DNA from: Ignavibacteria bacterium
GTDB lineage: Bacteria > Bacteroidota > Ignavibacteria > UBA10030 > SZUA-254
DNA: 37,999 nucleotides
Assembly: GCA_003235555.1 (NCBI GenBank)
Contig: QJVY01000017.1
Span: 1-37,999 of the forward strand
Reading direction: 5' to 3'
Both the position numbers and the translations under genes were made by a program. Shown here one piece after another: positions 31,842 to 37,999 of this stretch. Below the pieces are notes generated by a model that did not search any database, was not told the DNA's origin, and worked only from the letters and a program-made list of their open reading frames with translations. Positions within the stretch are counted from its first letter, which is position 1; each line of letters starts with the position of its first letter.

Positions 31842-34196
31842 ATGCGAACCCTTTCGTTCTTCTTCGCCCTCTTCTTTTGCTGCACGCTCCCGGCCCGTGC
31901 GGCGGTCCACGAGATCCTGTCCTCGGGATTTACGTTCTCGCCCTCGTCGATCACGATCACCTCGGGAGATACCGTGGTCTTCACGATCTCGTTGAGCCAC
32001 AACGCGGTCGAGGTCAGCCAGGCGACATGGGATGTCAACGGGACCACGCCCCTCGGGGGAGGGTTCTCGGTCCCGTTCGGGGGAGGGAGCGTCGTTCTGA
32101 CCGCGGTGGGGACGCGCCGGTACGTGTGCACGAACCACGCGGGGTCCGGGATGAAGGGGACCATCACCGTCAATCCCGCCACTCCCCCCCCGAACACCAT
32201 CACCATCAGGTCCGTCGCCGACCAGGACGGCCTGACGGCGAGTTCGGGGGACCGGGTATCGAAGCCCTGGTCGCTGAAACTCTACCAGGATTCGGTCGGC
32301 TCGGGAATCGTGCTCGATTCGGTCTCCTCGGACACGATCCTGAGCGTCGTCGGTCTTCCCGCCGGCACCTACGTCGCCGTCGAGGCCGACAGCGTCTCGT
32401 GGACCCACGTCTCCATCACCGCCGATGGCGTGCCCCAGGGGGCTACGGCACAGAATTTCTGGTCATTCACGGTCGACAGCAGTCAAAACCGCACGGTGAC
32501 GTTTTACAACACGGCGCCCAACATGATCATCAGCTCCGGATTCACCTTTTCACCGGAGACACTGACGGTGGACAACGGGGATTCGGTCTTTTTCGTCCTC
32601 GACCCGGTCCATACGGCGCGGGAGGTTTCCCGGGCGACGTGGGAATCGAACGGCACGACCTCCAACGGCGGTTTCGACCTCTCTTTCGGGGGCGGGACGT
32701 ACATCACGTCTTCCGGCGGGATCGACTATTACGTCTGCGTTCCCCACGCGGGTTCGGGGATGAAGGGCGTCATCATGGTGAACCCCATCCCCCCCTCGAC
32801 CATCACCCTGTCGTCGACCGCGGACCAGGACGGGAACCACGTCACGACGGCCGACCGCATCGCGAAAACCTGGGGGATGAAGGTGTATAAGGATTCCGTC
32901 GGATCGGGCGTCGTTGTGGACTCGGTCGCGTCCGGCGACACCCTCGTCGCCTCGGGCCTTCCCCCCGGGACGTACGTCGCTGCGGAGGATGACAGCGCCG
33001 CGTGGTCGCACGTCTCGCTGGTCGCCGACGGATCGCCGCAGGGCGCGACATCGCAGAGCACCTGGTCCTTCGTACTCGGGTCGGCGGAAAGCCGCTCGGT
33101 GGACTTCATCAACCACGTCCCGAACATGATCATCAGCGACGGCTTCACCTTCTCGCCCGACACGCTCGTCGTCGACAGCGGGGAGACGGTGTATTTCGTC
33201 CTCTCGCCGATCCACACAGCCCGCGAAGTCGATTCGACGACCTGGGCCGCGGACGACACGACCTCCAACGGGGGATTCGACCTGCCGTCGCGTGGCGGGC
33301 GGGCGGTGATCGACGTGAACGGGACCGTGTACTACGTGTGCGTGCCCCACGCTTCGGGCGGAATGAAGGGGATCATCATCGGAAACGTCGATCCCTCCCA
33401 GGGTAAGTTGACTGATACGCTCTCGGAGGGATGGAACCTCCTCTCCCTGCCCTACAGCGTCACCGACAGCAGCGTCGCGACGCTCTATCCAACGGCGGTG
33501 TCGCAGGCCTTCGTCTACTCGGCCGGGTATCAGCCGCGCGCGGCGGTCTCGCCGGGGGAGGGGTACTGGCTGAAATTCGGCGAACAACAGCCCGTGATGC
33601 TCGGGGGACTGCTCATCGGGACGGACACCGTCGGGGTGGGGCAGGGCTGGAACATCATCGGTTCGGTCAGCAGCCCGTTCCCGGTGGGATCCGTCCAGAG
33701 CGACCCGGGCGGGCTCGTCACGTCGTCGTTTTTCGGGTACGATCTCGCCTACAGTGTAGCCGACACGATTTTCCCCGGCAGGGGGTACTGGGTGAAGGTG
33801 TCCGGCGCGGGGGACCTGATCCTCAACGCCTCCGCGGCGGTACCCGCGGCGGGCAGGATCCGGATCGTACCTGACGGCGAGAGGCCTCCGGATCCCCCTT
33901 CCCGCCGGGCGGCGGCGCAGGACGGTCCCGCGGAGTTCTCCCTGGGAAGAAATTATCCGAACCCGTTCAACCCTGTTTCGCGCATCACGTTCTCCGTGCC
34001 GGTGGAATCGCACGTGAGGCTCGTGGTGTACAACACGCTCGGGGAAAAGGTCGCAACGCTCGTGGACGGTGTCCGGGGAGCCGGGGAGAGCACGGTCGGG
34101 TTCGACGCGACGGGACTCCCGGGGGGGGTGTATTTCTACAGGTTGACGGCGGGGAACCGGACCTCGGAGACGCGGAAGATGCTGCTCGTGAAATAG
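31842..34196 (+). CDS. T9SS-secreted surface protein with three cupredoxin domains
   Basis: 784 residues with a signal peptide (RTLSFFFALFFCCTLPARA). Three plastocyanin-like domains each have the full type-1 copper set: His53/Cys96/His99/Met104, His257/Cys299/His302/Met307, and His458/Cys500/His503/Met508, always as C-x2-H-x4-M (YVCTNHAGSGM, YVCVPHAGSGM, YVCVPHASGGM). They alternate with two ~105-residue beta modules (119-226 and 319-427) sharing ADQDG, DSVGSG and GLPxGTYVA, so the unit of about 200 residues is a tandem duplication. About 520-665 is a WNLLSLPY-type beta domain. The end is a T9SS sorting domain (NYPNPFNP, GGVYFYRL, RKMLLVK). An ATG at 31803 is in frame but precedes the likely transcription start. 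Likely role: electron transfer or copper binding at the cell surface. Confidence 0.9.
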   Translation: MRTLSFFFALFFCCTLPARAAVHEILSSGFTFSPSSITITSGDTVVFTISLSHNAVEVSQATWDVNGTTPLGGGFSVPFGGGSVVLTAVGTRRYVCTNHAGSGMKGTITVNPATPPPNTITIRSVADQDGLTASSGDRVSKPWSLKLYQDSVGSGIVLDSVSSDTILSVVGLPAGTYVAVEADSVSWTHVSITADGVPQGATAQNFWSFTVDSSQNRTVTFYNTAPNMIISSGFTFSPETLTVDNGDSVFFVLDPVHTAREVSRATWESNGTTSNGGFDLSFGGGTYITSSGGIDYYVCVPHAGSGMKGVIMVNPIPPSTITLSSTADQDGNHVTTADRIAKTWGMKVYKDSVGSGVVVDSVASGDTLVASGLPPGTYVAAEDDSAAWSHVSLVADGSPQGATSQSTWSFVLGSAESRSVDFINHVPNMIISDGFTFSPDTLVVDSGETVYFVLSPIHTAREVDSTTWAADDTTSNGGFDLPSRGGRAVIDVNGTVYYVCVPHASGGMKGIIIGNVDPSQGKLTDTLSEGWNLLSLPYSVTDSSVATLYPTAVSQAFVYSAGYQPRAAVSPGEGYWLKFGEQQPVMLGGLLIGTDTVGVGQGWNIIGSVSSPFPVGSVQSDPGGLVTSSFFGYDLAYSVADTIFPGRGYWVKVSGAGDLILNASAAVPAAGRIRIVPDGERPPDPPSRRAAAQDGPAEFSLGRNYPNPFNPVSRITFSVPVESHVRLVVYNTLGEKVATLVDGVRGAGESTVGFDATGLPGGVYFYRLTAGNRTSETRKMLLVK

Positions 34197-34200
34197 GTCC

Positions 34201-34223
34201 CTCCGTCCCGCCGGGACGGGGAG
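34201..34223. terminator. Hairpin between convergent genes
   Basis: CCGTCCC-GCC-GGGACGG, extendable by CT/AG-rich flanks, lies between the cupredoxin gene stop and the AAA+ gene stop. It can form in both transcripts; there is no T-tract. Confidence 0.45.
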
Positions 34224-34224
34224 G

Positions 34225-35106
34225 TCACTGGCCTTTGATCCGGAATTTTTTCATCCTGTACCGGAGATTCGCCTCCGACAGGTTCAGGATGTCGGCGGCG
34301 CGCGACTGGTTGAAGCTCACCAGCTGAAGCGCCCGTTCGATGAGCGTCTTCTCGAGGTTCGAGAGGGCCTTGTCGAACGAAAATCGTTTCTTGTCGCGGA
34401 TGTTCGACAGGATCCCGTCGAGCTGCGCGGACTCGTTCACGAGCTCCGACGGCAGGTCGATCTGTTCCCCCCTCGATTCCAGCACCGCCTTTTCGACGAC
34501 CGACTTCAGTTCCACGATGTTGTCCTTCCAGGTCCGCCTGGTGAGGAAGTCGAGGACGTTGATGTCGATCGTCTTCAGGTTCATCTTGGTCCCCGCGCAG
34601 GTGTTGCGGATGAACGCCTCCACGAGCATCGGGATATCCCCGGTCCGCCTGCTCAGCGGTGGGATCTCGATCACCGAAAACCTCACCAGCTCCTCGGCCA
34701 TCTCCGCGTGTATCCTGTTGCGTTCCGCCAGCGTCTCCAGCGGTGTTTTGATCGTCGCGATGACCCGGGGTGACCGTTTTTCCGACAGGCCGCGGAGGGT
34801 CGATGCGAGCAGCGACTGCTGGAGGAAGGAAAAATCCTCGATGTCCGCGAGGATGACGACCTCCTGGCCGGCGATCTCCTCCAGGGATTCACGGAAACCG
34901 AAATCGTTCAGGCCGTGGGGATTGATCCGGAGGGCCGGCCCGCGCGGGGAGGCGAGCTTCTGAATGATGCCCGCGACGGTCATTTTCCCCGTCCCCCGTT
35001 CGCCCACGATCAGCAGGTCGTCCTTCCTCCCGGCGATTTTGGGGAGGTCCTTCCGTAATTTCGAGATGCTCGCGCTCTCGCCGATGAGTACCTGTTCTAC
35101 GTTCAT
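34225..35106 (-). CDS. NtrC-like AAA+ protein with Fis-type HTH but no GAFTGA loop
   Basis: The 293-residue product follows the sigma-54 activator central domain: Walker A GERGTGKMT (35-43), the RFSVIEIPPLSRRTGDIPML block (142-161), and TWKDNIVELKSVVE in place of WPGNVRELxN (about 192-205). It ends in a Fis-type helix-turn-helix (LIERALQLVSFNQSRAADIL, SEANLRYRMKKFRIKG). The GAFTGA loop that contacts sigma-54 is missing: the chain runs from Walker A to Walker B through a shortened segment. Walker B reads VVILADIEDF instead of GTLFLDEI. It therefore probably binds DNA and ATP without acting on sigma-54 polymerase, like TyrR- or VpsR-type proteins. No receiver or sensor domain is attached. Its ATG directly follows the stop of the membrane protein gene. 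Confidence 0.85.
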   Translation of the reverse strand: MNVEQVLIGESASISKLRKDLPKIAGRKDDLLIVGERGTGKMTVAGIIQKLASPRGPALRINPHGLNDFGFRESLEEIAGQEVVILADIEDFSFLQQSLLASTLRGLSEKRSPRVIATIKTPLETLAERNRIHAEMAEELVRFSVIEIPPLSRRTGDIPMLVEAFIRNTCAGTKMNLKTIDINVLDFLTRRTWKDNIVELKSVVEKAVLESRGEQIDLPSELVNESAQLDGILSNIRDKKRFSFDKALSNLEKTLIERALQLVSFNQSRAADILNLSEANLRYRMKKFRIKGQ

Positions 35107-35107
35107 G

Positions 35108-36280
35108 TCAGCCTTCCGGTTTTTCTGTCGGTTGTTGTTGTGCGAGGGTCCCCCGTGGTCCGCCCGGGAAAAAGGCGGTGAGGACCAGTTTGTCGATGTC
35201 GTCGATGAGCCGGGTGGTCTCCCGTGGGTGTTTCGCGATCGCGAGTTCGTAGTAGCTGCCCGCCCCGATCGCGAGGAAGCGGAGCTTCAGCGCCAGGACC
35301 CCGGTCAGTGCGAGCAGGATCAGGATGGTGAAATACTGCCCCGCGTGCGCCAGGGTGCTGTACCCTGCGAGGGTGTCGCTGTAGGCGAACCCCAGGTGAT
35401 GGAACACCTCCAGGCATTCCGCCACTCCCAGGCCCAGCAGGATCTTGTCGAGGTACGACTGCACCGGCCGGCCGGACCGGTAGATGGAGATGAGTAAAAG
35501 TACGATGATCCCGGCGCCGACCGCGTGCACGCCGGCGACCGATATTTCCACGGGCCTCCAGAAGAGCGTCGTATAATTGAGGTCGGAGAGGTACGGCGCG
35601 TATGTATCGACCTTCTCGCTGATCTGGTCGGGGGTCTTGGCGTCCCACCCGTGTTCGATGAGCCCCGCCCTGATCGCCGCGGGCGTCGGATCGACGCCAT
35701 TGCCGGTCAGCTCCCCGGCCATCCATTTCACGACCCTGAAATCCCGGTACGCGGGTTCCTCATAGATGCTCCGGGGATTGACGGCGTTCCGCCCGAGAAA
35801 GGGCGTGACCACCATGACCGCGATTGCCGCCGCCGCGAGATATTTCCGCAGGGGTGCATTCGTCCGAAAATAATAGTCGATCCCGATGAAGACAATCGTG
35901 AACGCGGACATGAGGGGGGGGATGACATGGTTCAGGTAGAGGTGGGTGTAAAACTGCGCCCGGGCGTCCCCCGGCAGTATGGATGTGCCGATGTATGAGC
36001 TGAGCAGCATGAAGGGTGTCAGGCCGAACAGGACAGTGAAGTTCAACCACAGGAGCATCTGGCTGCCCCTGCTCATCCGGAAAAGGTGATAGCAGATGAG
36101 AGCCATCAGCGACTGGGTGAACACGTTCACGAAACCAATCCACCCGAAGTCGCGGTGTGGCACCTCCATCGCGAGCCTCAGGAGAACAAAGATCGCCAGC
36201 CAGGTGAGGAGTATTTTCTTTTCAAGCCGCAAGGTCGTTCGGGATGTCTCGGGGATTACAATAATGTCAAATATATCCAA
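35108..36280 (-). CDS. Polytopic membrane protein of unknown function, paired with AAA+ regulator
   Basis: About 390 residues with roughly eight hydrophobic segments (e.g. LLTWLAIFVLLRLAMEV, LLWLNFTVLFGLTPFMLLSS, YLAAAAIAVMVVTPFL, IIVLLLISIYRS, YFTILILLALTGVLAL). A soluble loop of about 80 residues in the middle (around 180-240) separates two halves. I recognise no family. The best start is TTG 36280; no ATG is available, no Shine-Dalgarno is visible, and the first 20 residues may not be translated. Its stop is 1 base from the AAA+ gene start, so they are co-transcribed and the membrane protein could act as the sensor for it. His residues occur in the later helices (GVHAVGAG, EVFHHLGF) and could bind heme or metal; this is speculation. 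Confidence 0.72.
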   Translation of the reverse strand: MDIFDIIVIPETSRTTLRLEKKILLTWLAIFVLLRLAMEVPHRDFGWIGFVNVFTQSLMALICYHLFRMSRGSQMLLWLNFTVLFGLTPFMLLSSYIGTSILPGDARAQFYTHLYLNHVIPPLMSAFTIVFIGIDYYFRTNAPLRKYLAAAAIAVMVVTPFLGRNAVNPRSIYEEPAYRDFRVVKWMAGELTGNGVDPTPAAIRAGLIEHGWDAKTPDQISEKVDTYAPYLSDLNYTTLFWRPVEISVAGVHAVGAGIIVLLLISIYRSGRPVQSYLDKILLGLGVAECLEVFHHLGFAYSDTLAGYSTLAHAGQYFTILILLALTGVLALKLRFLAIGAGSYYELAIAKHPRETTRLIDDIDKLVLTAFFPGGPRGTLAQQQPTEKPEG

Positions 36281-36343
36281 TATATTACGAAATATCCACC
36301 ACCGACAGGTCGTATTTAAATATTACGGAAACTCGAAATAATA

Positions 36344-36372
36344 TTGACTTTTGTACTAATTCGCGATATATT
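36344..36372 (+). promoter_or_regulatory. Near-consensus sigma-70-like promoter of the small secreted protein gene
   Basis: TTGACT, 17-base spacer, TATATT: 5 of 6 matches in both hexamers with ideal spacing, in an AT-rich stretch. It lies 23 bases before the ATG at 36395, so the leader would be about 16 bases. Confidence 0.72.
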
Positions 36373-36394
36373 CAAAAAACAACAGGGCGGGAAT

Positions 36395-36655
36395 ATGTTC
36401 AAGAACAGCTCCACATTTTACAGGCTCGTCATCCATTCCATCGGCGTATTGGTCCTGGTCGGCGTACTGGGGTCTACCGCCATCAGCGGGGAAGGAATAC
36501 TCTCGACGGTCGTTCAGACGCTCTACGAGGCGACGTTTGGAACCGGCACGGTGGAGACCACCACGGAGGGCACGAGCCCGCTGTCAAACCCTCCTCCGGC
36601 GCCGATGTCCAGCGGTCCGGGCGATAATCCCCCACCCCCAGATTCTTTGCGGTAG
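36395..36655 (+). CDS. Small exported protein with proline-rich tail, unknown
   Basis: The 86-residue product starts at ATG 36395; the promoter just upstream and GGGCGGG support this over an in-frame ATG at 36344. A hydrophobic segment (VIHSIGVLVLVGVLGSTAIS, about residues 12-31) is a signal peptide or membrane anchor. A short middle part (ILSTVVQTLYEATFGTG) is followed by a Thr/Pro-rich disordered tail (NPPPAPMSSGPGDNPPPPDS). No family recognised. Its own strong promoter and terminator make it a standalone, probably abundant transcript. Confidence 0.65.
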   Translation: MFKNSSTFYRLVIHSIGVLVLVGVLGSTAISGEGILSTVVQTLYEATFGTGTVETTTEGTSPLSNPPPAPMSSGPGDNPPPPDSLR

Positions 36656-36661
36656 GCGAAG

Positions 36662-36738
36662 AAAAGGCTCCCGCGCATGTGTCCCCCATCCGGTCGTTTC
36701 GCAGCGGCCGGGCCTCACAGAAACGGGAGCCTTATTTT
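36662..36738. terminator. Bidirectional terminator between convergent genes
   Basis: AAGGCTCCCG (36664-36673) pairs with CGGGAGCCTT (36724-36733), followed rightward by ATTTT and leftward by TTC. The ~50-base apical part has further GC-rich pairing. It ends the small secreted protein transcript and overlaps the stop of the opposing gene by 2 bases. Confidence 0.6.
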
Positions 36739-37466
36739 CCGTGCAACGATTCCCGCAACATTGCGGTGATCTGGGGTTTATAGGTCAGGATAATCGATTC
36801 CGAGACCGAGCGGGTGAGCCTCGTCAGGAGGTTCCCCAGCGTCAGGTTTACCGCGAGGTGCGCCAGCGCGGAAATCCAGCAGATTGTGAAAAACGTCCTG
36901 ACCTCCGATCCGCCCCCCGCGAACATCACCGATGAACCGACGAGAGTCAGGATGGTGAAGGTGAACGTCCCGTAGTTCATCACCCAGTACCAGATCCAGT
37001 ACCTGAAAATCCCGCTCTCCATCAGGGTATCGAAAAGCCTGAAATTATCGGCCAATTTCGAAAAGATGGCCCTGATCACCGAGTATTTCTCATCCTCCCC
37101 CAGGTCCGCCGGAAAGGACCGGTCTCCCGCTTCCAGGACCCGCACGAGCGCCTGAAAGATGATTTCGTTCGATTTGTCCAGGAACCCGAAAAAACGCTGA
37201 TCTAGCCAGATATGCATGGCGCTGAGCCTGTGAACCCGGCTGACGATGAAATATGTCAGTCCGAAAAGGACCAGGAAACAGAGAGTCAGTAGCCCGGCCG
37301 GGTAGGGTACACCGGAAAGAAGGGTAACGGTCTTTCTCAACCCGAACGAGAGCGACAGAACCCCCCCCGAAAGAAGGACAAGATACACCGCCAGGGAGAT
37401 TTTGATCGTCCGTTCGAGACTTGAAAAATAGGCGTATTGCCCTCTTTCACTATCGCTGATGGCCAT
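36732..37466 (-). CDS. Membrane protein of unknown function (four TM segments)
   Basis: 244 residues. Two hydrophobic segments near the N-terminus (about 22-42, ISLAVYLVLLSGGVLSLSFG; about 56-76, AGLLTLCFLVLFGLTYFIVS) and two more in the second half (about 163-185 and 190-212, TFFTICWISALAHLAVNLTL) are separated by a cytoplasm-type helical region (RFFGFLDKSNEIIFQALVRV). The C-terminus is basic and helical. No family recognised. It is divergent from the P-loop ATPase gene, 212 bases away, so co-regulation is possible but operon membership is not. Confidence 0.65.
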   Translation of the reverse strand: MAISDSERGQYAYFSSLERTIKISLAVYLVLLSGGVLSLSFGLRKTVTLLSGVPYPAGLLTLCFLVLFGLTYFIVSRVHRLSAMHIWLDQRFFGFLDKSNEIIFQALVRVLEAGDRSFPADLGEDEKYSVIRAIFSKLADNFRLFDTLMESGIFRYWIWYWVMNYGTFTFTILTLVGSSVMFAGGGSEVRTFFTICWISALAHLAVNLTLGNLLTRLTRSVSESIILTYKPQITAMLRESLHGK

Positions 37467-37678
37467 ATCCGTCGTGGAACATAGTGATTTTAGCCGGCCC
37501 GAACAACCATGGTTTTAAACAACCCGTTAAACCCCCGGTATTTCAAGATGTTGCGGCAGGTCACCCTGTGATTGAGGACACAGCCTGGGCGGGAAAAAGC
37601 GGGTAATTTAGTACAGTCAATGCGGATGGTACGCAGCTAACTCATAGAAGAAATTCATCACCACCACCAGGAGTGTAC

Positions 37679-37999
37679 ATGGATCCCCAGCAGGCACTGG
37701 TATGTCTCAATTTCGGCCGCGTCGACGGCGAATCTGACAACAGGTTCAACACCTGCTTCATCGGAACCGAAATGCTTCGGAGCATGCTCCAGCCCCAGCA
37801 CACACTCCTCGTCGGGAACAAGGGGTCGGGAAAGAGCGCGATCTGCAGGCTCCTCATCGAGGACCTTTCGAAAGTCAAACCCCTGTTGCCGAAGAATTTC
37901 AACGCGATCTTCTGCATCCCCTCCTACGGCCTCCAGACCGAGGAGGACGTCCCGGAGATGACCCTCAGGGAACTCTCCCCCGAGACGGTGGACGATTTC
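37679..37999 (+). CDS. P-loop ATPase resembling the Sll1717 family (3' end truncated by window)
   Basis: 107 codons are present, open to the right edge. ATG 37679 has AGGAG 5 bases upstream. The N-terminus ALVCLNFGRVDGESDNRF leads to a Walker A motif GNKGSGKS (46-53) in HTLLVGNKGSGKSAICRLL. The LNFG-x-DGE-D element before the P-loop recalls ATPases annotated as the Sll1717 family, found sporadically and sometimes in defence-type neighbourhoods. The Walker B part lies outside the window, so neither family nor function can be fixed. Confidence 0.6.
   Translation, partial: MDPQQALVCLNFGRVDGESDNRFNTCFIGTEMLRSMLQPQHTLLVGNKGSGKSAICRLLIEDLSKVKPLLPKNFNAIFCIPSYGLQTEEDVPEMTLRELSPETVDDF

Noticed and set aside
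31842-33400. Mobile or CRISPR-like DNA repeats in the cupredoxin gene
   Set aside because: The repetition is a roughly 600-base coding duplication that has diverged at the DNA level; it reflects protein domain duplication.
37505-37514. AACCATGGTT palindrome between the divergent right-edge genes
   Set aside because: Ten bases is short for a dyad and no promoter elements could be placed around it, so it is not listed as a site.

Overview
The window looks like a chromosomal segment of a high-GC bacterium of the Fibrobacteres-Chlorobi-Bacteroidetes group, most likely an uncultured Ignavibacteria- or Kapabacteria-like lineage. The main evidence is two secreted proteins ending in type IX secretion (T9SS) sorting domains with the NYPNPFNP signature (17550-23447 and 31842-34196). 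A DUF5916 outer-membrane protein, an Asp-box 'BNR' protein and planctomycete-type monoheme domains fit the same group. The taxonomic call is an inference from protein style only. No rRNA, tRNA, CRISPR array or intact insertion sequence was seen.

Layout, left to right. 1-2040 is visibly less GC-rich than the rest; it holds a truncated DUF5916 protein and a decayed tyrosine-recombinase fragment. 2164-4484 holds a Mug/TDG-like glycosylase homologue, a beta-barrel protein and a divergent YchF-type GTPase/ATPase. 4506-7275 (minus) is a two-gene unit: a lipoprotein with a monoheme domain fused to a YVTN beta-propeller, then a pentaheme cytochrome lipoprotein. 7734-10802 (plus) is a tight three-gene cassette of D-2-hydroxyacid dehydrogenase, phosphoenolpyruvate mutase and ATP-grasp ligase, the best candidate for an undescribed pathway. 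10810-17066 (minus) is a tripartite RND efflux operon (TolC, adaptor, pump) followed by a PII-like protein and a DUF2892 membrane protein, with ATGA overlaps at the first three junctions.

17276-23447 carries a possible promoter, a short ORF ending inside a terminator hairpin, and a 1965-residue PKD-rich T9SS adhesin-like protein. 23780-25935 is a second heme operon: a Cyc2-like protein with one heme motif at the N-terminus of an outer-membrane barrel, then two related monoheme proteins. 26033-29998 (minus) is a LolA-like protein with an Asp-box protein, ended by a strong intrinsic terminator. 30262-31482 is an RhlE-like DEAD-box helicase. 31771-34196 is a surface protein with three complete type-1 copper sites, behind a promoter with a perfect dyad in its spacer. 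34225-36280 is a polytopic membrane protein paired with an NtrC-like AAA+/Fis protein that lacks the sigma-54 GAFTGA loop. 36344-36655 is a small proline-tailed secreted protein with a near-consensus promoter. 36732-37466 is a membrane protein, and a P-loop ATPase resembling the Sll1717 family runs off the right edge.

Two themes stand out. The first is redox chemistry at the cell surface: four c-type cytochromes, a heme-bearing porin and a triple cupredoxin. The second is a minimal phosphonate cassette in which the usual phosphonopyruvate decarboxylase is absent and a dehydrogenase sits in its place, pointing to phosphonolactate chemistry. Several genes appear to use non-AUG starts (ATT, CTG, TTG, GTG), so start calls here need care.
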